64,000 nucleotides of DNA from an uncultured Oscillospiraceae bacterium (GTDB taxonomy: Bacteria; Bacillota; Clostridia; Oscillospirales; Oscillospiraceae), in assembly GCA_910578505.1 (NCBI GenBank), contig CAJTPV010000007.1:1-64000 (forward strand), in the 5' to 3' direction. The translations under genes and the position numbers were made by a program. Positions 1 through 9,026 of this stretch are shown one piece after another. Numbering within the stretch: position 1 is the first letter of the stretch; each line of letters opens with the position of its first letter. The notes below the pieces were generated by a model. It saw only the letters and a program-made list of their open reading frames with translations. It made no database searches and was not told the origin of the DNA.

Positions 1-30
1 CCAGATATTAACGAACTGGCCAAACCCTGA
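1..30 (+). CDS. 3' end of an upstream gene (partial)
   Basis: The first 30 bases read in frame 1 as nine codons (PDINELAKP) followed by TGA. This is probably the tail of the preceding flagellar gene, because cheY follows 72 bases later on the same strand and such operons often carry a FliN/FliY-type switch gene just before cheY. Nine residues cannot identify it. Bases 31-102 hold no gene; a cheY ribosome binding site (aaaggtgaagaag) lies at the end. Confidence 0.3.
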   Translation, partial: PDINELAKP

Positions 31-102
31 CATGGGACGGGACCGTTCGTTATAAAATAAACCGCAACCATAATCTTTTTGTGATAGAAAGGTGAAGAAG
101 AA

Positions 103-468
103 ATGGCTAAGATTCTTTTAGTGGACGACGCTGCGTTTATGCGCAAGGTCATCAAGGACACCCTGAGCAAGGCGGGGTATACGGATCTGCACGAGGCAGT
201 GGACGGCGCGGACGCCGTGGAGAAGTACAACTCCCTGAAGCCGGACCTGGTGCTCATGGACATCACCATGCCCAACATGGACGGCCTGGAGGCCCTGAAG
301 GCCATCCGCGCCGCCGACGGCAACGCCAATGTGGTCATGTGCTCCGCCATGGGCCAGGAGACCATGGTCATCGACGCCATCCGCTCCGGGGCCAAGGACT
401 TCATCGTCAAGCCCTTCAAGGGCGAGCGGGTGCTGAAGACCGTGACCAGCATCGTGGGCGAGCCCTGA
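103..468 (+). CDS. cheY: Chemotaxis response regulator CheY
   Basis: A stand-alone receiver domain of 121 residues, the usual CheY length. The acidic pair D8-D9, the phospho-acceptor D53 (in LMDITMPNMDG), the switch Ser in CSAMGQ and the invariant Lys in VKPF are all present. There is no output domain. Phosphorylated CheY binds the flagellar motor switch to change rotation. It is the first complete gene of the export-gate operon, and fliO starts two bases after its stop. No cheA, cheW or cheB lies in this window, so its kinase is encoded elsewhere. Confidence 0.95.
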   Translation: MAKILLVDDAAFMRKVIKDTLSKAGYTDLHEAVDGADAVEKYNSLKPDLVLMDITMPNMDGLEALKAIRAADGNANVVMCSAMGQETMVIDAIRSGAKDFIVKPFKGERVLKTVTSIVGEP

Positions 469-469
469 T

Positions 470-820
470 ATGGGCTTTTCGGATCTGCTCTCCCTGCTGG
501 GTATTGTACTGACGCTGGCGCTGGTGCTCCTGGCCAGCTACCTGGCCGCCCGCTGGGCGGGGACAGGGCTGGGCGGCCGGTTGGGAGCAGGCGGCGGACA
601 GCACGTGCGGGTGTTGGAGCGGGTCAGCCTGGGCCGGGACCAGACCATTGTGGTGGTCCGGGCCGCAAACCGGTATTTTCTGCTTGGCAGTTCTCCCTCC
701 GGATTCTCCCTGTTGGCCGAACTGACAGCGGAGGAGGGCGAGCTGTGGGCCTCCTCCGGCGATACGCCAGAAGCCCCGGATTTTCGCGCCATGCTGCGCA
801 AACTCCGGGAGAAGAAATGA
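470..820 (+). CDS. fliO: Flagellar biosynthesis protein FliO
   Basis: 116 residues with one N-terminal membrane helix (about residues 5-27) and a short cytoplasmic beta-rich domain containing the FliO-type stretch VRVLERVSLGRDQTIVVVR. FliO helps assemble the FliP-FliQ-FliR core of the flagellar type III export gate. The family is poorly conserved, so the call rests on this pattern and on its place directly before fliP. It starts two bases after cheY and ends 10 bases before fliP, which suggests translational coupling. Confidence 0.85.
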   Translation: MGFSDLLSLLGIVLTLALVLLASYLAARWAGTGLGGRLGAGGGQHVRVLERVSLGRDQTIVVVRAANRYFLLGSSPSGFSLLAELTAEEGELWASSGDTPEAPDFRAMLRKLREKK

Positions 821-830
821 GAGGTGGCCT

Positions 831-1496
831 ATGACAGACGCACTGATCAATGTCAACGGCTCCAACGTCCAGTCCCTGGACATCATCCTGCTGATGGCCG
901 TGCTGACGCTGCTGCCGTCGCTGGTGGTGATGATGACCTCCTTCACCCGGTATGTGGTGGTCCTCTCCTTCCTGCGCACGGCCATGGGCACCCAGCAGAC
1001 GCCGCCCAACATGGTGCTGGTGGGCATGGCGCTGATTTTAACGCTTTTTACCATGACGCCAACCCTGGACGCGGTGAAGACGGAGGCCTACGACCCCTAC
1101 GCGGCGGGTGAGATCACCCAGGAGGAGTTTTTCGACCAGGCCCAGGCGCCGTTAAAGGAGTTCATGCTGCGCAATACGGCGCCGGCCAGCCTGGAGCTGT
1201 ACTGCAATATGGCGGACGTGCCGGCGCCGGAGAGCGACGCGGAGGCCGGGGACCTGCCTATGCGGGTGGTGATGCCGTCCTTCGTGACCACGGAGCTGAA
1301 GCGGGCCTTTGAGATCGGCTTTCTGCTGTATATCCCGTTCCTGCTGATCGACGTGATCGTGTCCTCCACCCTGATGAGCATGGGCATGGTCATGCTGCCG
1401 CCGTCCATGATTTCGACGCCCTTTAAGATCCTGCTGTTTATTATGCTGGACGGCTGGCAGCTGCTGTTTTCCACGCTGATAACGACCGTGAACTGA
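831..1496 (+). CDS. fliP: Flagellar export gate protein FliP
   Basis: 221 residues, close to the mature size of FliP. Family hallmarks are visible: MTSFTRYVVVLSFLRTAMG, followed by QTPPNMVLVGMAL and a C-terminal block SMGMVMLPPSMISTPFKILLF. Several hydrophobic segments form the gate pore together with FliQ and FliR. The N-terminus (LINVNGSNVQS, then a hydrophobic stretch) is shorter than in proteobacterial FliP and has no clear cleavable signal. It is co-transcribed with fliO and fliQ. Confidence 0.95.
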   Translation: MTDALINVNGSNVQSLDIILLMAVLTLLPSLVVMMTSFTRYVVVLSFLRTAMGTQQTPPNMVLVGMALILTLFTMTPTLDAVKTEAYDPYAAGEITQEEFFDQAQAPLKEFMLRNTAPASLELYCNMADVPAPESDAEAGDLPMRVVMPSFVTTELKRAFEIGFLLYIPFLLIDVIVSSTLMSMGMVMLPPSMISTPFKILLFIMLDGWQLLFSTLITTVN

Positions 1497-1511
1497 TGGG
1501 AGGCGTGAGGC

Positions 1512-1775
1512 ATGGATACGGCGATGATTTCGGAGCTGCTGCGGGAAGGCGTGTGGGTGGTCATCAAGGTGTGCGGCCCCATGCTGCTGCTGAGTATGCT
1601 GGTGGGCGTGCTGCTGGCCATCTTCCAGGCGGTGACCCAGATTCATGAGCAGACCCTGTCCTTCATCTTCAAGGTCACGGTGGTGATCATCGTGCTGCTG
1701 GTGGCGGGGAGCTGGATGATGGAGACGCTGCTGGATTACGCCAGAAGCCTTTTTGAAGCCATGCGGATGGGTTAG
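1512..1775 (+). CDS. fliQ: Flagellar export gate protein FliQ
   Basis: 87 residues, the standard FliQ length, forming a two-helix hairpin. It carries the conserved pattern GVLLAIFQAVTQIHEQTLSF. FliQ wraps around the FliP-FliR core of the export gate. The gene lies 15 bases after fliP with its own ribosome binding site (gggaggcg). Its stop overlaps the Shine-Dalgarno sequence of fliR. Confidence 0.95.
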   Translation: MDTAMISELLREGVWVVIKVCGPMLLLSMLVGVLLAIFQAVTQIHEQTLSFIFKVTVVIIVLLVAGSWMMETLLDYARSLFEAMRMG

Positions 1776-1785
1776 GAGGCGGACA

Positions 1786-2544
1786 ATGTGGGCTGACCTG
1801 ACCCTGTTTCTGACCATTTTGGCGCGGATGACCGGCTTTGTGGTGTTCAACCCCATCTTTGGCCGGACCGGCATCCCGGGAATCTTCAAGAGCGGGCTGA
1901 GCCTGCTGCTGGCGGCCACCACCTACACCATGACTGTGGAGCGGCCGGCAGTGCCGGAGACCCTGCTGGGGCTGGCGCTGCTGCTGGGCCTGGAGCTGGC
2001 GGTGGGCTACTTCCTGGGCCTGGTCATGAATATCTTTTTCTATATCCCGATGATGGGCGGCGAGACCATCGACATCCAGATGGGCATGTCCATGGGCCGC
2101 ACCTACGACCCCAGCAGCCAGACCACCACCACGGTGACCAGCCGGGTGCTCAACACGCTGATGATGCTGCTGTTCTTCGCGGCCAACGGCCATCACACGC
2201 TGCTGCGGCTCATCATGGTCTCCGGGCGGATCGTGCCCTTCGGGGCGGCGGCCTTTGGACAGGACCTGTACTGGGCCATTGTGGAGCTCTTTGTGGACTG
2301 CACGATCCTGGGCGTCAAGCTGTGCATGCCCATCCTGGCGGCGGAGCTGCTGGGACAGGTGGGCATGGGCATTTTGATGAAGGTCATTCCCCAGATCAAC
2401 GTCTTTGCCATCAATATTGAGCTGAAGGTGATTATCGGGCTGGGCCTGCTGTTCCTGCTGCTGAACCCCATGAGCGAGTTTTTGCTGCAGGTGGAGGTCA
2501 ACATGCTGCAGAGCCTGCAGCGGCTGCTGCCCATGATGGGATGA
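1786..2544 (+). CDS. fliR: Flagellar export gate protein FliR
   Basis: 252 residues with about six membrane helices, ending in the FliR-type LNPMSEFLLQVEVNMLQSLQRLL. FliR closes the FliP-FliQ ring of the type III export gate. The ATG at 1786 is chosen because a perfect aggagg (1774-1779) sits seven bases upstream. An in-frame ATG at 1753 lies inside fliQ and would add eleven residues that are not FliR-like. Confidence 0.95.
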   Translation: MWADLTLFLTILARMTGFVVFNPIFGRTGIPGIFKSGLSLLLAATTYTMTVERPAVPETLLGLALLLGLELAVGYFLGLVMNIFFYIPMMGGETIDIQMGMSMGRTYDPSSQTTTTVTSRVLNTLMMLLFFAANGHHTLLRLIMVSGRIVPFGAAAFGQDLYWAIVELFVDCTILGVKLCMPILAAELLGQVGMGILMKVIPQINVFAINIELKVIIGLGLLFLLLNPMSEFLLQVEVNMLQSLQRLLPMMG

Positions 2545-2576
2545 GACAAAACGGGCGATAAAGGGGGGAGCACGCG

Positions 2577-3653
2577 GTGGCAGGCGGAGGCGCTGAGGAA
2601 AAAACCGAAAAAGCGACCCCAAAACGACGGCGGGACGAGCGAAAAAAAGGTAACGTGCTGATGAGCCGGGACGTGGTGGCGGTGGCCACCCTCCTGGGGA
2701 GTCTGATCATGATGCGGGTCATGGCCGGCGTGGTGATGGAGCGGGCGGACGGTCTGCTCCGCACCTGCTTTGACTATATCGGCGGGAGCTACCCCGGCTT
2801 TCTGTCGGTGGTTGGCCGGGACCTGCTGGTGAGATGCCTGGTGACGGTGGCCGTGGTGGCGGGGCCCTTCCTGCTGGTCACCCTGATTCTGGCGGTGGCG
2901 GCCACCTTTGCCCAGACGCGGCTGCTGGTGACGGCGGAGCCGCTGAAACCAAAGCTGAGCAAGATCAATCCCCTGGAGGGATTCAAGCGGCTCTTTTCCC
3001 TGCGCAGCGTGGTGGAGATGATCAAGAATCTCATCAAGATCGGCATTTTGATGTATCTGATTTTTGATTATTTTACTACCGTCGCCGTCAGCTTCGGGCG
3101 GCTCCTGGATATGGAGCTGAACCAGGCGGCGAAGATCCTGTTTGACGACATTTTCAATCTGATATTGCGGGTCGTGATTGCCTTTGCGGCAGTGGCCTTT
3201 TTTGACTACCTGTACCAGTGGTGGGACTACGAGCGGAAGCTGCGCATGTCCAAGCAGGAGGTCAAGGAGGAGTACAAGCAGACGGAAGGCGACCCCCAGG
3301 TCAAGGGCAAGATCAAGGAAATTCAGCGCCGGCGGGCCCAGCAGCGCATGATGCAGCAGGTGCCCGGCGCGGACGTGGTCATTCGTAACCCGACCCATGT
3401 GTCCGTGGCGCTGCGCTACAAGCCGGAGCGGGACAGCGCGCCGGTGGTGGTGGCCAAGGGGCTGGATGAGCTGGCCCTGCGCATTGTGAAGGTGGCGGAG
3501 GAAAATCAGGTGGCAGTGGTGGAAAACGTGCCCCTGGCCCGCTCCCTGTACGCTGCGGTCGATCTGGACAGAGAGATCGCGCCGGAGTTTTACGGCCCTG
3601 TGGCCGAGATACTGGTCTATGTGCTGAAAATGGACCAGGAAGCAAAACCTTAG
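2577..3653 (+). CDS. flhB: Flagellar export switch protein FlhB
   Basis: 358 residues. The N-terminus (EEKTEKATPKRRRDERKKG) is the classic FlhB signature. Four membrane helices follow, then a cytoplasmic domain with the autocleavage motif NPTH at residues 271-274. Self-cleavage there switches export from rod/hook to filament substrates. Translation starts at GTG 2577 behind aaggggggag; no ATG fits the conserved N-terminus. It lies between fliR and flhA in the usual Gram-positive order. Confidence 0.95.
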   Translation: MAGGGAEEKTEKATPKRRRDERKKGNVLMSRDVVAVATLLGSLIMMRVMAGVVMERADGLLRTCFDYIGGSYPGFLSVVGRDLLVRCLVTVAVVAGPFLLVTLILAVAATFAQTRLLVTAEPLKPKLSKINPLEGFKRLFSLRSVVEMIKNLIKIGILMYLIFDYFTTVAVSFGRLLDMELNQAAKILFDDIFNLILRVVIAFAAVAFFDYLYQWWDYERKLRMSKQEVKEEYKQTEGDPQVKGKIKEIQRRRAQQRMMQQVPGADVVIRNPTHVSVALRYKPERDSAPVVVAKGLDELALRIVKVAEENQVAVVENVPLARSLYAAVDLDREIAPEFYGPVAEILVYVLKMDQEAKP

Positions 3654-3697
3654 TTTTCTGAGGCCGCGGGCCTCATCATTCAGAAAGGACAGAAGCC

Positions 3698-5812
3698 ATG
3701 AAGCGAATTCTCCAAAACGGTATAGCGCTCGCCGTGGTGGTGATCGTCCTGTTTATCGTTGTCCCCCTGCCTCTGCCGCTGGTGGACATCCTGCTGGTGG
3801 TGAATATCTCGCTGTCCATGCTGATCCTGGTCATCACCATGACCATATCGGATGCGCTGGACTTCTCGATCTTCCCATCCCTACTTTTGATTACAACACT
3901 GTTCCGGCTGGGCCTGAATGTCTCCACGACCCGGCAGATTCTGGGCAACAACGGCAACGCCGGAACCGTGATCAGGTCTTTTGGCATGATGATCGCGGAT
4001 CAGAATATCGTTCTGGGCGTCATCATCTTCCTGATTATCGTGCTGGTGCAGCTGATCGTTGTGACCAAGGGCGCGGAGCGCGTGTCCGAGGTGGCGGCAA
4101 GGTTTACGCTGGACGCCATGCCCGGTAAGCAGATGGCCATTGACGCGGACCTCAGCTCCGGCCTCATTGACGAACAGGGGGCCAAGCTCCGCCGGGCCAA
4201 GATCCAGATGGAGGCCGACTTTTACGGCGCTATGGACGGCGCCACCAAGTTCGTCAAGGGCGACGCCACCCTGAGTCTGATCATCACTGCCATCAACTTT
4301 ATCGGTGGTCTGATCCTGGGCTCCCTCAACGGCGTGGACAATGTGCTGGAGGTCTACTCCATTGCCACCATCGGCGACGGCCTGGTGAGCCAGATCCCGT
4401 CCCTGATGATCTCTACCGCCACGGCCATGATTGTCACCCGCTCCGTTTCCAGCGGCAGCCTGAACGACGACGTGGTGCAGCAGTTTGCCAGCCAGCCCAA
4501 GGCCATCCTGACCGCCGGCATGGTGATCGGCATCCTGGGCCTGATCCCCGGCACGCCCCACGCGGCGCTGCTGGTGGTGGGCGTGGGCCTGATCGCGGCA
4601 GGCTGGTGGATGAGCGGCCGGCTGGAGCGGCAGAAGGCGGAGGAGCAGGCCGCCATAGCGGCGGCCCAGCAGCCAGCCGCGGAGGCGGCGGCAGCAACCC
4701 AGCCTGCCCCCGGCGATTACTACAAGGATATCAACAACGTCTACGGCCTGCTGACCGTGGACCCCATTGAGATGGAGTTTGGCTACAGCCTGATCCCCAT
4801 GGTGGATGAGAACAGCGGCGGCAAGCTCATCAGCCGTATCGTGATTTTCCGCCGGCAGTACGCCCAGGAGATGGGCTTTGTAATCCCCTCCATCCGCTTC
4901 CACGACTCCTCCGCCCTGGGCACCAACCAGTATGCGGTGAAAATCAGGGGCGAGGAGGTGGCCAGGGGCGAGATCCTGGTGGACTACTACCTGGCCCTGG
5001 AGCCGGCCTCTCCGGCGGGGGAGATCGACGGCATCGAGACCGTGGAGCCGGCCTATGGCATTCCGTCCCGGTGGATTTTGCCGGAGAACAAGGAGATGGC
5101 GGAGATCTACGGCTACACCGTCATCGATCCCCTGTCCGTGATGCAGACCCACCTGAGCGAGGTGGTGCGCTCCCACGCCCACGAGCTGCTGGGCCGGTCG
5201 GAGGTGATCCAGCTGGTGGAGAACCTGAAGCGGACCAATCCGGAGGTGGTGGAGGAGGCCATCCCCACCGTGCTCTCCTATGCCAACCTGGAGCGCATCC
5301 TGCGAAGCCTTCTGCGGGAGGGCGTGCCTATCCGGGATCTGGGCACCATTCTGGAGACCGCTGTGGACTCCCTGGCCAGCACCAAGGACCTGGATATGGT
5401 GACGGAGAATATCCGCGCCGCCCTCAGCCGCACCATTACCCGCCGGTTCTGCGAGCACGGCCAGCTGCGGGTGGTGACGCTGGACGCCGAGGTGGAAAAG
5501 CGGGTGATCTCCTCTCTGACCAAGAACGAGCAGGGTATCTATCTGGCCATGGGGCCGGATCTGATGCAGCAGATCGTGACGCAGCTGGCGGAGTTTATCA
5601 AGAAGTTCAACGACCTCAGCCAGACGCCCATCGTGCTGACCAGCCAGGTCATCCGCATCTATCTCAGCCGGATGCTGTCCCAGTTCTATCCCAATCTCTA
5701 TGTTTTGGCCTTTAACGAGGTCACCAGCGACGTGCAGATCCAGTCCCTGGGCAACGTGACATTGTCCAACGAGCCCCCGGCCAGGCCGGTGAGAAAGGCG
5801 GCAGCTGTATGA
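3698..5812 (+). CDS. flhA: Flagellar export protein FlhA
   Basis: 704 residues. The N-terminal half has about eight membrane helices with the FHIPEP-type stretch (ATRFTLDAMPGKQMAIDADL, about residues 129-148). After an Ala/Gln/Pro-rich linker (about residues 308-340) comes the cytoplasmic domain that docks export substrates and chaperones. FlhA forms the nonameric ring under the gate and couples ion flow to protein export. The stop overlaps the start of the sigma factor gene (ATGA at 5809-5812), so the two are translationally coupled. Confidence 0.97.
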   Translation: MKRILQNGIALAVVVIVLFIVVPLPLPLVDILLVVNISLSMLILVITMTISDALDFSIFPSLLLITTLFRLGLNVSTTRQILGNNGNAGTVIRSFGMMIADQNIVLGVIIFLIIVLVQLIVVTKGAERVSEVAARFTLDAMPGKQMAIDADLSSGLIDEQGAKLRRAKIQMEADFYGAMDGATKFVKGDATLSLIITAINFIGGLILGSLNGVDNVLEVYSIATIGDGLVSQIPSLMISTATAMIVTRSVSSGSLNDDVVQQFASQPKAILTAGMVIGILGLIPGTPHAALLVVGVGLIAAGWWMSGRLERQKAEEQAAIAAAQQPAAEAAAATQPAPGDYYKDINNVYGLLTVDPIEMEFGYSLIPMVDENSGGKLISRIVIFRRQYAQEMGFVIPSIRFHDSSALGTNQYAVKIRGEEVARGEILVDYYLALEPASPAGEIDGIETVEPAYGIPSRWILPENKEMAEIYGYTVIDPLSVMQTHLSEVVRSHAHELLGRSEVIQLVENLKRTNPEVVEEAIPTVLSYANLERILRSLLREGVPIRDLGTILETAVDSLASTKDLDMVTENIRAALSRTITRRFCEHGQLRVVTLDAEVEKRVISSLTKNEQGIYLAMGPDLMQQIVTQLAEFIKKFNDLSQTPIVLTSQVIRIYLSRMLSQFYPNLYVLAFNEVTSDVQIQSLGNVTLSNEPPARPVRKAAAV

Positions 5813-6624
5813 GCGGCTATGGGAATCAGACCTGTGCGGAGGAGCGGTACTACACGGAGGCGGAAATCAACGCCATGAGCAAGGAGGACCTGCTGCTGCT
5901 CTACAAGGCCACAGGCAATGAGGAGCTGCGCTGGCCCCTGGCCCTGCGGTATGTGGGGCTGGTGAAGAGCATCGCCCTGCAGGTGCGGGGGGTGTACAGC
6001 AGCTTTGCCCAGGTGGACGACATTGTCAACGAGGGGGTCCTGGCCCTGGTGGGGGCGGTGGACAAATTCGACCCGGATAAGGGCATCAAGTTTGAGACCT
6101 ACGTGTCCAAGCGGATCCGGGGGGCGATTATCGATCTGGCCCGCCGGCAGGACTGGGTACCCCGCAGCGTGCGGCGGAAGGCACGGGAAATCGACCAGGC
6201 CAGCGTGGAGCTGTTCGCGGAGCTGGGCCGGTACCCGTCGGACAGCGAGATCGCGGCGCGGCTGGGCATCAGCGCCGGGCAGTACCAGGAGGATCTGGCC
6301 AGCACGTCGCTGTGCAACGTGCTGTCCCTGGACTCCATCTTCGAGGACAGGGAGGCGGGCGGGGCGGATGTGGCGGACCAGGAGATGGCCGGCAGGCCGG
6401 AGGATACGCTGCTGCGCCAGGAGCTGCTGGATACGCTGACGGACGCCATCGTGTCCCTGCGGGAGAACGAGCAGCTGGTGATCAGCCTGTACTACAAGAA
6501 GAATCTAAGTATGAAGGAGATCGCCCAGGTGATGGAGGTCAGCGAGCCCCGCATCTCCCAGATCCACTCCCGGGCCATCCAGAAGCTGAAGCTGTACATG
6601 AAAAAGTATATCAACGGGTCCTAG
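5809..6624 (+). CDS. fliA: Sigma-28-type factor for flagellar genes (FliA/SigD/WhiG family)
   Basis: 271 residues. Region 2 contains VDDIVNEGVLALVGAVDKFD and the nearby KFETYVSKRIRGAIIDLAR. Region 3 follows, and region 4 has the helix-turn-helix MKEIAQVMEVSEPRISQIHS. This is the FliA/SigD/WhiG layout of late flagellar sigma factors. Position directly after flhA supports SigD rather than a sporulation sigma. Its likely targets in the window are the GACGATAA-type promoters before fliD and yjfB. No FlgM anti-sigma gene is seen here. The last codons run into a four-copy 8-bp repeat. Confidence 0.92.
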   Translation: MSGYGNQTCAEERYYTEAEINAMSKEDLLLLYKATGNEELRWPLALRYVGLVKSIALQVRGVYSSFAQVDDIVNEGVLALVGAVDKFDPDKGIKFETYVSKRIRGAIIDLARRQDWVPRSVRRKAREIDQASVELFAELGRYPSDSEIAARLGISAGQYQEDLASTSLCNVLSLDSIFEDREAGGADVADQEMAGRPEDTLLRQELLDTLTDAIVSLRENEQLVISLYYKKNLSMKEIAQVMEVSEPRISQIHSRAIQKLKLYMKKYINGS

Positions 6625-6649
6625 TGTCCTGAGGTCCTGGGGTCCTGGG
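6618..6649 (+). repeat. Four tandem copies of an 8-bp unit at the end of the sigma gene
   Basis: GTCCT recurs at 6618, 6626, 6634 and 6642, an exact 8-base period. The first copy includes the stop codon of the sigma gene. No function is evident; copy-number change would leave the coded protein intact because the stop is in the first unit. Confidence 0.75.
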
Positions 6650-6794
6650 CGGACGGCCAGTGCGCTGCGCGGCGTCCTCAAGGAAGACCAGGTATACGGA
6701 TAGCGCGCAGCTTCGACAGATAAGCAGTTTCTGCCGCTGCGGCAGGCGGGGCGCGGATATTTTCCAAGTATTTCGATGAGAGGAGCTTCTCAGA

Positions 6795-7550
6795 ATGTTC
6801 AAGGGCTTTTATAATCTGACCTCCGGCATGCTCAGCCAGGGGCGGCGGCTGGATGTGGTGAGCCACAATATGACCAACATCTCCACAGCCGGATACAAGA
6901 CGGACGTGTATACGGACAGCACCTTCCAGGACGTGATGATCAGCCGCCTGGGAAACAAGGACAAGGTCAACTCCACGGAGATCGGCGAGGAGACCTATAT
7001 CCTGGCCCCCAGCGAGCTGTGGACCGACTATACCCAGGGCTCCATTGAGGAGACCGGCTACCCCCTGGATTTCGCCATCTACGGCGAGGGGTTCTTCCAG
7101 GTCAGCCGGGTGGGCGGCGAGACCGGCTATACCCGCTCCGGCAGCTTCACCCTGGACCCGGAGAACTATCTGTGCCTGGCCGGACAGGGCCGGGTGCTGG
7201 ACAGCCAGGGCCAGCCCATTCAGCTGTCCACGGACAAGATCTACGCCGACCAGCAGGGCAACCTCTACGAGGAGAGCAGCCGGAACTATCTGGCCACCCT
7301 GGGCGTGTTCTCCTTCCCCGACAACAACGCCCTGGAGCGCAACGACCGGGGCCTCTTTATGGGGCAGGGCGCCCAGCCCAGCGAGAATTATGTCATCAAG
7401 CACAAGTGCATTGAGCGGTCCAACGTGGATATGACCGACGTGATGGTGTCCATGATCACCTCCCAGCGGGCCCTGCAGAGTGCGGCGGAGATCATCAAGA
7501 TATACGATCAGGTCATCAACAAGGTGACCACAGAGGTGGGCCGCATGTAA
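6795..7550 (+). CDS. Flagellar rod/hook protein, FlgF/FlgG type (first copy)
   Basis: 251 residues with both ends of the axial-protein family: N-terminal MFKGFYNLTSGMLSQGRRLD followed by VVSHNMTNISTAGYK, and C-terminal SQRALQSAAEIIKIYDQVIN. Such proteins form the flagellar rod, and their terminal coiled coils are needed for export and stacking. A second paralogue follows at once, as in Bacillus (flhO-flhP). Which is FlgF and which FlgG cannot be settled from sequence alone. The ribosome binding site gagaggag stands just upstream. Confidence 0.88.
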   Translation: MFKGFYNLTSGMLSQGRRLDVVSHNMTNISTAGYKTDVYTDSTFQDVMISRLGNKDKVNSTEIGEETYILAPSELWTDYTQGSIEETGYPLDFAIYGEGFFQVSRVGGETGYTRSGSFTLDPENYLCLAGQGRVLDSQGQPIQLSTDKIYADQQGNLYEESSRNYLATLGVFSFPDNNALERNDRGLFMGQGAQPSENYVIKHKCIERSNVDMTDVMVSMITSQRALQSAAEIIKIYDQVINKVTTEVGRM

Positions 7551-7583
7551 CCGGCGGCGACGGATAGAAAGGCGTGATTGCGT

Positions 7584-8387
7584 ATGAATATGTCCTTTTA
7601 CAGCGCTGCAGTGGGTGCGATCGAGCAGCAGAAGCGGCTGAATGTGGTGTCCAACAATATCGCCAACGTCAATACCTACGGCTTCCGGGCGGAGAAGGCG
7701 GCCTTCGGCGAGCTGATGAACCGGAATGTGGAGGGGATCGACGGCGCGCGGCTGCCCAAGGGCACCGGCACACGGGTGATCCAGGCCACCACCAACTTTA
7801 CCAGCGCCGGATACCGGGAGACCGGGATGCCCCTGGACTTCGCCATTGAGGGCGACGGGTTTTTCGCCCTCTACAACCTGGAGACGGAGGAGGTCTCCTT
7901 CACCCGGGACGGCGCCTTCGCCATGCGCCGGTTCGAGGTGCCGCCGGATGAAAACGTGGAGGTGGAGGAGGGCGGGCAGCCCCCGGAGCCCACGGAGGTC
8001 TGGCGCCTGACCGACAACGAGGGCCGCTGTGTGCTCAACTCCGAGGGCAACTTTATTGTCATGGACCCGAACTATGTCACCGCCAACAGCACGGACCCGG
8101 AGGACGAGTATATCCGGCTGCGGGACCTGGACATCGGCGTGTTTGACTACACGATCCACGAGGGGATGCAGCACCTGGACAGCACCCGCTTTGCCGCCAC
8201 GGAGCAGAACGGCCCCCTCTACCTGGGCACCGGCGTCATCAAGCAGGGGGTTCTGGAGCTGAGCAACACGGATCTGGCCAACGAGTTTATCAAGATGATC
8301 GAGTCCCAGCGGGCCTACGGTATGGCGCTGAAGATGATGACCACCTCGGATGAGATCGAATCGACCATCAATGGACTGAGAGGGTAG
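7584..8387 (+). CDS. Flagellar rod/hook protein, FlgF/FlgG type (second copy)
   Basis: 267 residues. The N-terminus has the textbook rod motif LNVVSNNIANVNTYGFRAEK and the C-terminus SNTDLANEFIKMIESQRAYG. The central domain is larger than in the first copy and rich in acidic residues near 130-145. ATG 7584 is preferred over TTG 7578 because the Shine-Dalgarno (gaaaggcg) would lie too close to the TTG. Co-transcribed with the first rod gene and with cheC. Confidence 0.9.
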   Translation: MNMSFYSAAVGAIEQQKRLNVVSNNIANVNTYGFRAEKAAFGELMNRNVEGIDGARLPKGTGTRVIQATTNFTSAGYRETGMPLDFAIEGDGFFALYNLETEEVSFTRDGAFAMRRFEVPPDENVEVEEGGQPPEPTEVWRLTDNEGRCVLNSEGNFIVMDPNYVTANSTDPEDEYIRLRDLDIGVFDYTIHEGMQHLDSTRFAATEQNGPLYLGTGVIKQGVLELSNTDLANEFIKMIESQRAYGMALKMMTTSDEIESTINGLRG

Positions 8388-8402
8388 AATAGGGGGTAGG
8401 AG

Positions 8403-9026
8403 ATGAACATACGGAGCTTTGACGAACTGACCAACATGGAGATCGACACCCTGCGGGAGATCGGCAGCATCGGCACCGGCAACGCGGCCACGGCCATGTC
8501 CACCATGCTGGGCCGGGAGGTGCGCATCACCCTGCCGGAGGTCCGCATCATGGGCTACAACGAGGCCATTGAGTGGATCGGCGGGCCGGAGACCGTGACA
8601 GCCGGCGTGCTGGTGCGGATGAGCGGACAGCTCAATGGCATTATGCTGGCGGTGCAGCAGCTGGATTTTGTGAACCTGGTGCTGGAGAGCATGACGGGCA
8701 GCACCATCGAAAGCTATGAGCGGCTGGACGACCTGCGCAAGTCGGCGCTGGTGGAGGTGGGCAATATCGCCATTTCCACCTTTATCAACGCCCTGTCCGG
8801 GCTGTCCGGCGTGTCCGTGGAGCTGACGGTGCCGGCCTTTGCGGTGGATATGCAGGGGGCGATCCTGGCGGTGCCCATGGCGGAGTACGGCGGCATGTCC
8901 GACTATCTGATGACCATCGGCGGGAACTTTGTCTGCGACAACAAGGCGGTGCCCTGCCGCCTGCTGCTGTCGCCGGACATCAGGTCCTTAAACTACTTAT
9001 TAAAGAAACTAGGCGTGACCGAATGA
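8403..9026 (+). CDS. cheC: CheY-P phosphatase CheC
   Basis: 207 residues with the two CheC phosphatase half-sites (D/S-x3-E-x2-N-x22-P). The second is intact: S114, E118, N121, P144. The first keeps D15, E19 and P45 at exact spacing but has Ser22 where Asn is expected, so it is probably weakened. CheC dephosphorylates CheY-P and partners with CheD in adaptation. Its stop overlaps the start of cheD (ATGA at 9023), as expected for a CheC-CheD pair. Confidence 0.93.
   Translation: MNIRSFDELTNMEIDTLREIGSIGTGNAATAMSTMLGREVRITLPEVRIMGYNEAIEWIGGPETVTAGVLVRMSGQLNGIMLAVQQLDFVNLVLESMTGSTIESYERLDDLRKSALVEVGNIAISTFINALSGLSGVSVELTVPAFAVDMQGAILAVPMAEYGGMSDYLMTIGGNFVCDNKAVPCRLLLSPDIRSLNYLLKKLGVTE

Noticed and set aside
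2535..2561. Possible sigma-28 promoter before flhB (GGCGATAA at 2554)
   Set aside because: No TAAA-like -35 box at 15 bases upstream, and the site is inside a tightly spaced operon.
3881..5458. Long open frame on the minus strand opposite flhA
   Set aside because: A shadow of GC-rich flhA codons; the translation is His/Gln/Gly-rich and has no ribosome binding site or family features.
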